DNA of 64,000 nt, from positions 124,001 to 188,000 of the forward strand of contig ABCO01000001.1 of the NCBI GenBank assembly GCA_000170815.1. The letters run 5' to 3'. The notes under the pieces are model-generated. The model made no database searches. It was not told the DNA's origin and was given only the letters and a program-made list of their open reading frames with translations. Numbering within the stretch: the stretch's first letter is position 1; each line of letters starts with the position of its first letter. This document shows, piece by piece, positions 44,521 to 54,538 of the stretch. Source of the DNA: an unidentified eubacterium SCB49. Its GTDB lineage: Bacteria > Bacteroidota > Bacteroidia > Flavobacteriales > Flavobacteriaceae. The translations under genes and the position numbers were made by a program.

Positions 44521-46809
44521 ATGTTATTCATAAATTTAGTAAAAAAGTATCCTTTTCTTGCTGTTTTAACAACCGTACTATTGTTGTTAGTTTCTTGTAA
44601 AGAAGACACAAAAACGCCTTCAACAGTTTCATCTTCAGAAACAACAAGCAATCAGCATCCGTCTTTAATCTTAACGAAGGCTGGCGTAGAAAAAATAAGA
44701 GCTAACCTTGGTAATATTCCTGTATTTGATAAAACATTAGAAGCTGTTAAGGCAGAAATAGATGCGGAAATTGAACTAGGAATTGAAGTTCCTATCCCAA
44801 AAGATTATTCTGGAGGTTACACACATGCACGTCACAAAAAAAATTGGTTAACACTTCAAAAAGCAGGTGTTTTATATCAAATTTTAGATGACGAAAAATA
44901 TGCGATGTATGTTAAAGATATGCTGTTTCAATATGAAGCAATGTATAAAACCCTTCCAGTACATCCTAAAACTAGATCATACGCAAGAGGTAAATTATTT
45001 TGGCAATGCTTAAACGATTCTAATTGGTTGGTTTATGTAAGTCAAGCCTACGACTGTGTGTATGACTACCTTTCTGAAGAAGAAAGAAGCAAGTTAGAAA
45101 ACAACCTGTTTAGGCCTTTTGCAGATTTCATTTCTATAGAAAATCCACAATTTTATAACCGTGTTCATAACCATAGTACTTGGGGTAATGCTGCCGTAGG
45201 GATGATAGGATTGGTCATGAAAGATTCTGTTTTAGTAAACCGTGCGCTTTATGGAATTGAAGGCGTAGCGATTGATAAAACAGCAAAAGATGATGATGGA
45301 GGGTTTATAAACAAAGACGGGAAAGCAGGATTTTTAGCTAATATAGAAAAACCATTTTCTCCAGATGGCTACTATACAGAAGGACCTTATTACCAGCGCT
45401 ATGCAATGTATCCTTTTTTAATTTTTGCAGAAGGCTTACAAAATGTACAACCAGACTTAAAGATTTTTGAATACAAAGAAGGAGTTCTTTTAAAATCTGT
45501 AAACGCGTTATTAAATTTATCTGATGCAGATGGAGAGTTTTTTCCACTTAATGACGGCCAGAAAGGAATGTCTTATTATTCTAGAGAGTTAGTGACTGCG
45601 GTAGATATTGCGTATCAACATGGTAATCAAGATCCAGGCTTACTAAGCATTGCAAAACTTCAAGACCAAGTGGTGTTAGATGATTCTGGTTTTTCTGTCG
45701 CGTATGATATTGAAAATAGTACGATAGAACCGTTTGAAAAAAAATCTATTAATCTGTCTGATGGCTCTAATGGAAATGAAGGTGGGGTTGGTATTTTAAG
45801 AAATGAACCTATAGAACTTGTTTTTAAATATGCAGCACACGGATCTAGTCATGGGCATTATGATAAATTGTCATTTTCATTATATGAAAAAGGAGAAGAG
45901 GTGTTACAAGACTATGGTTTAGCGCGCTTTGTAAATATTGAACAAAAAGGAGGTGGTAATTATTTAAAAGAGAATACTACTTGGGCAAAACAAACCATAG
46001 CGCATAATACGCTTACAGTTAATGAAACTTCACATTTTAAAGGGAAATATGAAATAGGCAGTAAACACCATTCAGAATTATCTTTTTTTGATAGCGATAA
46101 TGCTAATGTGCAAATAGCAAGTGCAAAAGAAGACAATGCTTATCCAGGTACAAAAATGCATCGCACTATGGCGATAATTAAAGACGCTAGTTTTGAAAAA
46201 CCTTTTGTGCTTGATATTCTGAAGATCACTTCAGAAACAAAAAATCAATATGACCTACCTTATTATTATATGGGTCAAGTGTTAGATACTAATTTTGAAT
46301 ACACAACGCCTAAAACCCTACAAGCATTGGGAGCTAAAGAAGGCTATCAGCACTTGTTTGTAGAAGGAAAAGGTAAAGCTTCTGGAGCTACTACTAGGTT
46401 TTCTTGGTTAAGCAATCGTAAGTTTTATACATTAACAGCAGCAACGAGCAAAACAGATCAATTATATTTTACACGAATAGGCGCTAATGATCCAGACTTT
46501 AATTTAAGAAGAGATGCTGGTTTTATGTTGCGAAGACCAAATACCAAAAACACAGTCTTTGTTTCGGTAATTGAGTCACACGGAAGTTATAGCCCTGTTT
46601 CAGAATTTGCCTTAAATTCAAAAAGTAATATTTCAGAAGTAAAAGTGCTACACGATACAGAAGATTACCTTGCTGTAAATATTACAGATATATCTGGAAA
46701 AACGCATTTATTCATTTTAGCGAATAAAAACGTTTTAAAAGAAACAAAACATTCTTTAATAATTAATAATAATGAGTACCAATGGACAGGTCCTTATTAT
46801 TATAACTAA
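44521..46809 (+). CDS. PL17 family oligoalginate lyase (heparinase II/III fold), lipoprotein
   Basis: The start at 44521 is preferred to 44464, because the upstream frame would run through the promoter and operator. The 762-residue lipoprotein (VLLLLVSC) has an alpha/alpha toroid followed by beta-sandwich domains. Conserved PL17 residues are visible in NRVHNHSTWGNAAVG, DGYYTEGPYYQRYAMYP and HGSSHGHYDKLSF. These exo-acting enzymes release unsaturated monouronate from oligoalginate, often in the periplasm. The KdgF gene follows 29 bases later and acts on the product. Confidence 0.9.
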   Translation: MLFINLVKKYPFLAVLTTVLLLLVSCKEDTKTPSTVSSSETTSNQHPSLILTKAGVEKIRANLGNIPVFDKTLEAVKAEIDAEIELGIEVPIPKDYSGGYTHARHKKNWLTLQKAGVLYQILDDEKYAMYVKDMLFQYEAMYKTLPVHPKTRSYARGKLFWQCLNDSNWLVYVSQAYDCVYDYLSEEERSKLENNLFRPFADFISIENPQFYNRVHNHSTWGNAAVGMIGLVMKDSVLVNRALYGIEGVAIDKTAKDDDGGFINKDGKAGFLANIEKPFSPDGYYTEGPYYQRYAMYPFLIFAEGLQNVQPDLKIFEYKEGVLLKSVNALLNLSDADGEFFPLNDGQKGMSYYSRELVTAVDIAYQHGNQDPGLLSIAKLQDQVVLDDSGFSVAYDIENSTIEPFEKKSINLSDGSNGNEGGVGILRNEPIELVFKYAAHGSSHGHYDKLSFSLYEKGEEVLQDYGLARFVNIEQKGGGNYLKENTTWAKQTIAHNTLTVNETSHFKGKYEIGSKHHSELSFFDSDNANVQIASAKEDNAYPGTKMHRTMAIIKDASFEKPFVLDILKITSETKNQYDLPYYYMGQVLDTNFEYTTPKTLQALGAKEGYQHLFVEGKGKASGATTRFSWLSNRKFYTLTAATSKTDQLYFTRIGANDPDFNLRRDAGFMLRRPNTKNTVFVSVIESHGSYSPVSEFALNSKSNISEVKVLHDTEDYLAVNITDISGKTHLFILANKNVLKETKHSLIINNNEYQWTGPYYYN

Positions 46810-46838
46810 TCAATAACAAAAAAATAAAAACAAACATT

Positions 46839-47210
46839 ATGAAAAGATTTAGTGAAAAGTACCTTATTACAAAAGACATGCAATGGGAAGAACTTGGTGG
46901 TGGAGTTTCAAGAAAGTTTTTAGGGTATGATAACCAAATAATGATGGTTAAAGTAAAGTTTGATAAAGGGGCAGTTGGATCTCCACATCAGCATTTTCAT
47001 ACACAAGCAACTTTTTGTGTGTCTGGAAAATTTGAATTTGAAATTGATGGAGAAAAGAAAATTGTTGAAGCAGGAGATGGAGTTTACATTGAGCCAAATT
47101 TACTACATAGTGCAGTTTGTCTAGAAGAAGGAATGTTAATTGACACATTTAGTCCAGTAAGAGAAGATTTTCTAAGTGGAGGAGAAGTTTCTTATTTTGG
47201 TAATAAATAA
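46839..47210 (+). CDS. kdgF: KdgF-type cupin (unsaturated uronate linearisation)
   Basis: The 123-residue single-domain cupin has a metal-binding HQHFHTQATFCVSG segment and a later EPNLLHSAV motif, as in KdgF. KdgF speeds the conversion of the 4,5-unsaturated monouronates made by alginate or pectin lyases to DEH. It directly follows the exolyase PL17, which is the usual arrangement. The length fits the family, and no signal peptide is present, so it acts in the cytoplasm. Confidence 0.88.
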   Translation: MKRFSEKYLITKDMQWEELGGGVSRKFLGYDNQIMMVKVKFDKGAVGSPHQHFHTQATFCVSGKFEFEIDGEKKIVEAGDGVYIEPNLLHSAVCLEEGMLIDTFSPVREDFLSGGEVSYFGNK

Positions 47211-47271
47211 TAGCAAAAATTACAGAATTCCTAAAATTCGTATCTATAAACTAAAAATAAGCGCATTATTA

Positions 47272-47340
47272 TTTGTTTGTTAAATAAAACTTAATATATT
47301 TGGTTTACCAAAGTGGTTTACCAATTTGGTAAACCAAATA
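47272..47340 (+). promoter_or_regulatory. susC promoter with triple GntR-type operator
   Basis: TTTG (47272-47275), 19 bases, then TATATTTG (47295-47302) forms a perfect promoter. Three operator copies follow: TTTGGTTTACCAAA, TGGTTTACCAAT and TTTGGTAAACCAAA, between 47300 and 47339. The leader to the susC start is about 190 bases; no other gene is seen in 47211-47521. Confidence 0.85.
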
Positions 47341-47521
47341 AAAGATAGAAACAAACCTGTCTGTTTTGGTTTTTACTTCTTTAAAACGAAGTGAAAATTC
47401 ACGTAGCAACTAAATAACATAAGTGTCGTTACCATAGCTAAATGGCTTTATTTGAACAACGATTAATTGTCTTTTAAGTTTCTATTATTAACTAATCATT
47501 AAAAATTTAAAAATTTTAATT

Positions 47522-50500
47522 ATGAATTTAAAAACGAAGCTAACTTTACTAATAATGCTCTTTAGCAGCATTATTATAGTTGCACAAGAAAGCTACACTC
47601 TTACGGGTACAGTAGTTTCCTCAGTTGATCAATTTGGTATTCCTGGGGCTAATGTTATTATAGAGGGTACTTCTACAGGTGCTTCAACTGATTTTGACGG
47701 TAATTTTGAAATAAAAGTAAAATCGGGTGATGTATTGCTCTTTACTTATATTGGGTATGTTACTCAAAAAGTTGTCATTACAGATCAAACTACACTATCT
47801 ATTAGTTTAGCAGAAGATGCAAACACATTAGATGAGGTTGTAGTTGTTGGTTATGGAACCAGAAAAAAGAGTCACGTTACAGGTTCTGTTGCTAAAGTAG
47901 GAGGAGACGATGTTGCAGCTATGCAAACAAGTCGTGTAGATGAAGCTTTGGCAGGTAAATTAGCAGGGGTTTTAATTCAGAATCAAGATGGTTCGCCTGG
48001 TGCAGATCCTAAAATTCAAGTTAGAGCTGCATCATCAATAAATGGTAGTTCAAACCCACTTATTGTGGTTGATGGATTTCCTATCTCTGGAAGTTTAGCA
48101 ACTGTTAATCCAAATGATATTGAAAGTATTGAAGTATTGAAAGATGCTGCTTCTGCTGCAATATATGGATCTAGAGGTGCAAATGGTGTTATCTTAGTTA
48201 CAACTAAAAAAGGTAAAGAAGGTGAACCAAGTTTTACCTATAGTACTTACTCTAGTATTTCTAGTAAATATAAGAGTGATAGAATAAATATGACAGCTGG
48301 AGAATGGGCTGATAAGTTACAATCTGGAATTGCTAACGGGACTTATGATGTTTCTGAAGTAGATCCTGCTTTACTTCAATATAGATTAGATGCTTATGAA
48401 AATGCTCCAGATGTTTTAGCTGTTGAAGATTGGCTTTACGAAGAAGGGTACAGCACAAACCATGATTTTAGTTATAGTGGTGGTACAGAAAAATCAAAAT
48501 ATTATGCGTCTATAGGATACCAAAAAACAGATGGTATTGTTAGAACTGAAGGATATGAAAGACTTAACGCACGTTTAAATGTTGATTCAGATTTAGGAGA
48601 TCGTTTTAAAACAGGTTTAAGCTTTAACGGGTTTACTTCAGATAGAGATATCTTAGGTCATGACCAAAGAGATTTATTAAGAGCATATAATATTAGTCCT
48701 ATTTATCATACGGCAGAATCTATTGCTTTTGTACAAGGTTTAGATCAACAAGCTCAAGCCTTAGGTCTTGACGGATTTGACTTAGGTTATAGAGGTGGTC
48801 CTGATGCTCCTTTTAATCAAAGTATTTATACTTTAGAGCCAGGAGATACAGCACAAGACTGGCATTATGGTAGATCTGGTAACGGTATTGGTGGAACAGG
48901 TGATGCAGGTGTAGCGACAAAACTTGATAATACAGAGCGCTACCAAAAAACATTTTTTGCTAACGTGTCTACTTTCTTACAATACAAAATTATTGAAGGG
49001 TTAAACATTAAAGCAGTATTAGGAGCAGATGTTAAAGATACAAAAGACTATTTCTACAGAGGTCTTGAATTTGACTCTAGAGCACGTGGTGATCAAACGG
49101 CACTTGACGAAACAAACTTAAAACAAACTTCTGCTTTAAGTGAAACTACCTTAAACTTTGCAAAAGAAATAGGAGATCACGATATTTCTGCAGTTGCTGG
49201 TATTGAATTTCAGAAAATATATTATAAAGGGACATCTTTAAGTGGTACTAACGTTCCATTTAGTGATATTGTAAATTACAATTTATTAGACCCTGCAGAT
49301 ATTACAGTTTCTCAAATAGACGAAACAATTTCTAGATGGAGTATTTTTGGAAGAGTTAACTATGCTTATGATGATCGTTATTTAGTATCTGCATCTGTAA
49401 GAAGAGATGGTGATTCACGTTTTGGAGAAAATAATAGATACAATACTTTCCCTGCAGTTTCTTTAGGGTGGAATGTTCATAACGAAGATTTTTATAATCT
49501 AGAATTAATTAGTTTATTAAAGCCAAGATTTAGTACTGGTTCTTTAGGAACTACATCAGATTTAGGTGCATACAGTTCATTAAGTTTACTTAATCCTCAA
49601 GCTACTGCCTTCGGAACAGGATTTTTAATTCCTTCTGAAGTTGCAAACTCAAACTTAACTTGGCAAACAAATACAGAAACAAACTACGGTATTGATTTAG
49701 GATTCTTAAACAACCGTTTTAGAATGGGAGTAGATTATTATACTTCTGATATAGAAGATATATTAATTAACCAAAGTGTTTCTGAAGTTTTTGGTACAAC
49801 ATCAATAAGACTTAACTCTGGTGATGTAAGAAGTTCAGGATTTGAACTTGAATTGTCTGCTTCTGTTATTAGAAGTGAAGACTTTACTTGGGATGTTAGC
49901 GGAAACCTTTCAACAGTTAGAACTGAAATTACAGATCTAGGAGGATTAGATGAATTGCCACAATCTATATATGGTCAGAGTGGAAGAGGACCTGTTTTTA
50001 GAAACTATGTAGGTGGTGAGATTGGTGAAATGTGGGGACTTGAAACAAGTGGAGCTGTTGAAGACAGTTATATAGAAGATCCTTCTATTGCTATTGGTGT
50101 AAATAGTTCTGCATATTATGTAGTAGACCAAAATGGTGATGGTGTGATTGACAAAACTAAAACAGTTGAAGAAGGTGGAGATTTAGTTAAAATAGGTCAA
50201 AATACACCAGACTTTTATTGGGGATTAAATAGTTCTATGAGCTATAAAGATTTTGATATGTCATTTCAATTACAAGGATCTCAAGGAGGTGATGTTTGGA
50301 ACGTAGATCCAATTTACTATAACTCTGAATATGGTGGAAGACTAAGAGATAGTTTTGATGCAAATAACGATGGTATTGCAGATCATAATGGAGAACATTA
50401 TTTAGACTCAAACAACCAATTAGATGCTCAGGTTCAAGATGCTTCATTTGTAGCGTTAAGAAACTTAACTATAGGGTATACTGTAAAATCAGAATGGATT

Positions 50501-50704
50501 GATAAAGTAGGAGCAGATTCTGCAAGGCTTTATCTTGCTGCTAGTAACTTATTGTACTTATGGTCAAGCGACTATACTTCTTTTAACCCAGAAGGTGTAG
50601 AGACAACAAATCCAGATTACTTAGGGCCAACAACCTATGGTGTACAAGTAGGAGCGAGTCCAATTGTGAGAAGCTTTACGTTTGGTTTTAATGTTAATTT
50701 TTAA
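47522..50704 (+). CDS. SusC-like TonB-dependent transporter
   Basis: The 1060-residue outer-membrane protein has a signal peptide, a carboxypeptidase-like beta-sandwich (GIPGANVIIEGTSTGASTDF, then DGNFEI), a TonB-dependent plug (NPLIVVDGFPI; SIEVLKDAASAAIYGSRGANGV), and a large beta-barrel ending in a C-terminal Phe. It forms the energised channel of the SusCD pair, importing oligosaccharides from the outer surface. Its operator and neighbours make alginate oligosaccharides the likely substrate. The length is typical. SusD follows 12 bases later. Confidence 0.93.
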   Translation: MNLKTKLTLLIMLFSSIIIVAQESYTLTGTVVSSVDQFGIPGANVIIEGTSTGASTDFDGNFEIKVKSGDVLLFTYIGYVTQKVVITDQTTLSISLAEDANTLDEVVVVGYGTRKKSHVTGSVAKVGGDDVAAMQTSRVDEALAGKLAGVLIQNQDGSPGADPKIQVRAASSINGSSNPLIVVDGFPISGSLATVNPNDIESIEVLKDAASAAIYGSRGANGVILVTTKKGKEGEPSFTYSTYSSISSKYKSDRINMTAGEWADKLQSGIANGTYDVSEVDPALLQYRLDAYENAPDVLAVEDWLYEEGYSTNHDFSYSGGTEKSKYYASIGYQKTDGIVRTEGYERLNARLNVDSDLGDRFKTGLSFNGFTSDRDILGHDQRDLLRAYNISPIYHTAESIAFVQGLDQQAQALGLDGFDLGYRGGPDAPFNQSIYTLEPGDTAQDWHYGRSGNGIGGTGDAGVATKLDNTERYQKTFFANVSTFLQYKIIEGLNIKAVLGADVKDTKDYFYRGLEFDSRARGDQTALDETNLKQTSALSETTLNFAKEIGDHDISAVAGIEFQKIYYKGTSLSGTNVPFSDIVNYNLLDPADITVSQIDETISRWSIFGRVNYAYDDRYLVSASVRRDGDSRFGENNRYNTFPAVSLGWNVHNEDFYNLELISLLKPRFSTGSLGTTSDLGAYSSLSLLNPQATAFGTGFLIPSEVANSNLTWQTNTETNYGIDLGFLNNRFRMGVDYYTSDIEDILINQSVSEVFGTTSIRLNSGDVRSSGFELELSASVIRSEDFTWDVSGNLSTVRTEITDLGGLDELPQSIYGQSGRGPVFRNYVGGEIGEMWGLETSGAVEDSYIEDPSIAIGVNSSAYYVVDQNGDGVIDKTKTVEEGGDLVKIGQNTPDFYWGLNSSMSYKDFDMSFQLQGSQGGDVWNVDPIYYNSEYGGRLRDSFDANNDGIADHNGEHYLDSNNQLDAQVQDASFVALRNLTIGYTVKSEWIDKVGADSARLYLAASNLLYLWSSDYTSFNPEGVETTNPDYLGPTTYGVQVGASPIVRSFTFGFNVNF

Positions 50705-50716
50705 ATTAAAGAAAAA

Positions 50717-52060
50717 ATGAAAAAAGTATATATATTATTTTTAGGATCATTGATGTTTGCTACTTCTTGTAGCACAGATATAGATGAAGTTCCAGCTATT
50801 GATGCGAGTGCAGATTCTTTAACAGATTTTGCAGGGGTTTTAAATGCGGCATATTATTATCAATTAGGTGCTGTGACTCCAACAGCTGTAATGGGTGACT
50901 TTAGAGCAGATAATGCTTTAATGTTTGAATCTCCATACACAGAGTTTGATGAGTATGACCCAGGTCTAACAGCAATGGAAGATCAGTTTTTTGGACCTTT
51001 TTATACTGCATTATATAGATCAATATTGAGTTCGAATAATGTAATTGAAAATTCTGACGATGCGACACAAATAGGGGAGGCTAAATTTTTAAGAGGATTA
51101 GCTTATTTTAAGTTAGTACAAGTGTTTGGTGATGTTTCTGTAATATTAACGGTGCCGGATATTAATGATATCCCTACCTTTGATTTAACAAGACAATCTG
51201 CAACAAGTGTTTATAATAATGTGATTATTCCAGATTTACAGTCTGCAATAAGTGCTTTAGATATTTCAAACTCTAGCGGAAGAGCGTCATCTTTTGCAGC
51301 ACAAGCAATTTTAGGTAAAGTATATGTGCATATGGGTGATTTTGCTAGTGCAGAACCACATCTAGCAGCAGTAGTAAATGGTGCAGCTGCAGCAGATGTT
51401 TCATTACAAGAAAACTATGTAGATATTTTTGGAGAAGAAAATGATCAGAATTCTGAGATTATCTTTGCAGCTCAAATATCTAGTTCTGTTGCAAATGAAT
51501 ATGGTTACTCTGAATTTTGGGAATGGTATTTAGGACAAGATTCTAAATCACCACAGCCATTAGATTTAGATTTAGTTGCTGCGTTTGATGCAGTTGCTGG
51601 AGATATCATTGATACAGAGGTTGGAGATTTGAGAAGAGCAGTAAACGTTGATGAAGCAGACTTGAGCTCACCAAAATATCCTCAAGTAGGTGGACAAGAC
51701 CATGACTGGATAGAAATGAGACTTGCAGATGCGATATTATTATACGCAGAAACTTTAAACGAAAATGGAGCTTCAGCAGAAAGTGTATTAGATCTTTTAG
51801 ATCCTATTAGAACAAGAGCAGGTTTAGTAGCTTTAGATCATACAGTGCTTAACACACAAGCTTTAGTAAGACAAGCTATTCAAGACGAAAGAAGACTTGA
51901 GTTGGCATTTGAAGGGCAAAGATGGTTTGATTTAGTGAGAACTGGAACAGTAGATGCAGAAATGGGAGAAACAATCAACCCTAACTATCATTTATTTCCA
52001 ATTCCAATTTCAGAAGTACTTGCTAGTGAAGGAGTAATTACTCAAAATGCAGGATATTAA
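50717..52060 (+). CDS. SusD/RagB-like surface glycan-binding lipoprotein
   Basis: The 447-residue lipoprotein (LGSLMFATSC) has the RagB/SusD layout: an N-terminal SusD-like helical region, AKFLRGLAYFKLVQVFGDV near residue 135, and a C-terminal LRLADAILLYAE-like helix with QDERRLELAFEGQRWFDLVR. It would cap the SusC barrel and bind alginate oligosaccharide. It is shorter than many SusD proteins but complete. A strong terminator follows at 52155-52188. Confidence 0.93.
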   Translation: MKKVYILFLGSLMFATSCSTDIDEVPAIDASADSLTDFAGVLNAAYYYQLGAVTPTAVMGDFRADNALMFESPYTEFDEYDPGLTAMEDQFFGPFYTALYRSILSSNNVIENSDDATQIGEAKFLRGLAYFKLVQVFGDVSVILTVPDINDIPTFDLTRQSATSVYNNVIIPDLQSAISALDISNSSGRASSFAAQAILGKVYVHMGDFASAEPHLAAVVNGAAAADVSLQENYVDIFGEENDQNSEIIFAAQISSSVANEYGYSEFWEWYLGQDSKSPQPLDLDLVAAFDAVAGDIIDTEVGDLRRAVNVDEADLSSPKYPQVGGQDHDWIEMRLADAILLYAETLNENGASAESVLDLLDPIRTRAGLVALDHTVLNTQALVRQAIQDERRLELAFEGQRWFDLVRTGTVDAEMGETINPNYHLFPIPISEVLASEGVITQNAGY

Positions 52061-52154
52061 TAAATAAAGGAGCTGGTTGTGTTTACACTTCTAGCTCCGA
52101 AATAAAAGCAATAAAATTAGTATATGTTTAATTAGCCGCTATTTTATTTGTTTA

Positions 52155-52188
52155 AAATTTTACTGGTCATTTAAGGCCAGTAAAATTT
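52155..52188 (+). terminator. Terminator after susCD
   Basis: A perfect 12-bp stem, AAATTTTACTGG with CCAGTAAAATTT, has a ten-base loop. It ends the susCD transcript about 95 bases after the SusD stop and before the GntR promoter. Confidence 0.7.
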
Positions 52189-52246
52189 ATCTAACAACTT
52201 AATACTTATATAATGTTTTAAATGTGCTAGTTTAGCTAGCTTTGAA

Positions 52247-52268
52247 TAGATTTGTTTGGTTAACCAAT
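52247..52268 (+). promoter_or_regulatory. Promoter and operator of the GntR gene
   Basis: The -7 box TAGATTTG (52247-52254) is followed by the perfect palindrome TTGGTTAACCAA (52256-52267). This copy at the regulator's own gene indicates autoregulation. Confidence 0.75.
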
Positions 52269-52283
52269 TATTAGATTTTGATT

Positions 52284-52991
52284 ATGAAAGTAGAAACTCT
52301 TACTAAAAACGAAAAAGAATCACTTCTTAATCACGTTATTATTGAGATTAAAAACTTGATTAATAATAAGAATTTAGAACCAGGCGATAAGTTACCTTCA
52401 GAAAGAATGCTTTGTGAGAAGTTTGAAGTATCGAGAGGTACCATTCGTGAGGCGATTCAAAAATTAGAGTTATATGGTTTAGTAAAGTCTATACCACAGA
52501 GTGGAACCTTTATTGCAAACATTGGCGTGATAGCAATGAACGGGATGATAGATGATATTTTAGATCTTGAAGAACCAGAATTTAAAACACTAGTTGAAAC
52601 AAGAATCCTTTTAGAGCTTAAAACAACTAGATTAGCTGCATTAAGAAGAACAGAAGAAGATCTTGTAGCTATGAAAAAAGCACTTGATGCTTTTGAGCAA
52701 AAAGTTTTAAATGGTGAAAATGCAGTTCAAGAAGATTTGCTTTTTCATCTAGCAATTGCAAAAGCATGTGGAAATAGTACAATGAACACATTTATGCTAA
52801 TTATAACTCCCGAAATCATTACAAACTTTGGGAAATACCACGTGTGTGATGCTGCGTTAACACATTCTGCAATTGAAGAACATGCGCAAATCTATGAGGC
52901 TATTAAAGATCAAAACCCTCAGTTGGCTAAAAAAAGAATGAAGCAACATTTTAAAGAGTTATATAAATATTGTTATAATGTAGAATTATAG
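52284..52991 (+). CDS. FadR-type GntR regulator of alginate genes
   Basis: The start at 52284 is an ATG; an upstream TTG at 52278 is less likely. The 235-residue protein has an N-terminal winged helix with PGDKLPSERMLCEKFEVSRGTIREA and a C-terminal FCD ligand domain (ETRILLELKTTRLAA; FHLAIAKACGN; HAQIYEAIKD). Such regulators release DNA when a sugar acid such as KDG or a related uronate binds. A TGGTwwACCA operator lies before its own gene and before PL6, PL17 and susC, so it is the probable controller of the locus. The ligand is inferred. Confidence 0.9.
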   Translation: MKVETLTKNEKESLLNHVIIEIKNLINNKNLEPGDKLPSERMLCEKFEVSRGTIREAIQKLELYGLVKSIPQSGTFIANIGVIAMNGMIDDILDLEEPEFKTLVETRILLELKTTRLAALRRTEEDLVAMKKALDAFEQKVLNGENAVQEDLLFHLAIAKACGNSTMNTFMLIITPEIITNFGKYHVCDAALTHSAIEEHAQIYEAIKDQNPQLAKKRMKQHFKELYKYCYNVEL

Positions 52992-53110
52992 AAAAAGATA
53001 AGTACATTTATTTCTATTAATTTTTAATAACACTGAGAACAAGTAAAAGAGAATATTTTTATGTGTTCTTATTACAGTTTAACACAGGTTTACATATATA
53101 AATTACATCA

Positions 53111-53140
53111 TAATCAACCTACTATTGTGGGTTGATTTTA
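53111..53140 (+). terminator. Terminator after the GntR gene
   Basis: AATCAACCTA pairs with TGGGTTGATT around a short loop and is followed by a T-rich stretch. It separates the regulator from the transporter gene. Confidence 0.65.
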
Positions 53141-53194
53141 ATAATTATGTGTCGTATCGAAATAAAATGACACATATATTTTAATAAATATAAA

Positions 53195-54493
53195 ATGAAA
53201 GTAAAAGGACTAAGATGGTGGGTAATAGCACTAATTGCTTTAGCAACTGTAATTAACTATATTGATAGGCAAGCTTTAGTAGTACTGTGGCCAAAGATAT
53301 CAGCCGAATTATATCCAGATAAGACAATAGATGAAACTAAAGCAATTTATGCATTGATTTCTGTAGTTTTTATGTTTTCTTATGCTTTTGGACAGTCTAT
53401 TTTCGGAAAAATATTTGATAAAGTTGGTACACGTATAGGGTTTGTTTTATCTATCGGTTTTTGGTCATTATCAACAGCATTACACGCTTTAGCAAGTGGA
53501 GTACTAAGTTTTGCTATATTTAGATCAATTTTAGGAGTGTCTGAAGCAGGAAATTGGCCTGGTGCAGCAAAAGGTAATGCAGAGTGGTTTCCTGCAACCG
53601 AAAGGGCTTTTGCACAAGGGTTGTTTAATTCGGGTGCAGCCATTGGAGGGATCGTAGCGATACCTACTATTGCTTATTTAACAGTTCACTTTAGTTGGCA
53701 AATGATATTTGTAATCATTGGTTTGCTAGGTTTTTTATGGTTAATTCCTTGGTTAATTATTGTAAAGGCACCACCAAAAACACACGCTTGGTTAACTGAA
53801 GCAGAAAAAAACCATATACTTAAAGGTCAAAAAGTAATGGAAGATAAGGAAGCTGAAAAGGTTCCAGAATATAACCCAGAAGTAAAAGAACTGCTTTCTC
53901 GTAAACAAAGTTGGGGTGTAATTATAGCTTCGGCAGCAATTGATCCAATTTGGTGGTTATTTGTTTTTTGGATTCCAATTTATCTCTCAGAAGTTTATGG
54001 GATGGACGTAAAAGCAATAGGTATTTATGGATGGGTACCTTACGTAGGTGCAATGTTTGGTGCTTGGTTTGGTGGTTTGTTGGCAAAAAACAGACTCGAT
54101 GCAGGCTGGGATATTAATAAAACACGTAAAACAGTCATTACAATAGGCTGTGTTATTATGCTCCCTGCGTTATTAGCATTGTCAAGCCCAGGAACTCCAA
54201 TAGCAGCAGTATTAATAATGGCGGCAGTACTTTTTGGTTTTCAAACTGCCATTGGAAATGTACAAACATTACCAAGTGATCTATACGGAAAGAAAACTGT
54301 AGGTACACTATCTGGATTTGCAGGAACTGCGGCAAAATTAGCAGGTGCTGGACTAACAACCTTAGTGCCTATTTTAACAAAAGGAGGGAATTATACCCCT
54401 GCATTTGTTATTGGAGCAGCTTTAGCATTTATAGTCTTAGCGAGTGTTTGGGTATTAATACCAAAAATAGAGGCGTTAAAGCCAAGAAATTAG
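53195..54493 (+). CDS. MFS transporter, hexuronate (ExuT-like) type
   Basis: The 432-residue protein has about 12 membrane helices. Its first helix ends in TVINYIDRQALVVLWP, the N-x-x-D-R pattern of the anion:cation symporter branch (ExuT/GudP-like). It probably carries the unsaturated or keto uronate released by PL17 across the inner membrane. The next genes (SDR, kdgK, eda) act on the same compounds. The exact sugar acid is not readable. A GNWPGAAKGNAEWFP segment is typical of the family. Confidence 0.88.
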   Translation: MKVKGLRWWVIALIALATVINYIDRQALVVLWPKISAELYPDKTIDETKAIYALISVVFMFSYAFGQSIFGKIFDKVGTRIGFVLSIGFWSLSTALHALASGVLSFAIFRSILGVSEAGNWPGAAKGNAEWFPATERAFAQGLFNSGAAIGGIVAIPTIAYLTVHFSWQMIFVIIGLLGFLWLIPWLIIVKAPPKTHAWLTEAEKNHILKGQKVMEDKEAEKVPEYNPEVKELLSRKQSWGVIIASAAIDPIWWLFVFWIPIYLSEVYGMDVKAIGIYGWVPYVGAMFGAWFGGLLAKNRLDAGWDINKTRKTVITIGCVIMLPALLALSSPGTPIAAVLIMAAVLFGFQTAIGNVQTLPSDLYGKKTVGTLSGFAGTAAKLAGAGLTTLVPILTKGGNYTPAFVIGAALAFIVLASVWVLIPKIEALKPRN

Positions 54494-54538
54494 AAGTAAA
54501 TAAAGTTAATTTAAATCAATACAATAAAAAAAAGTAAA

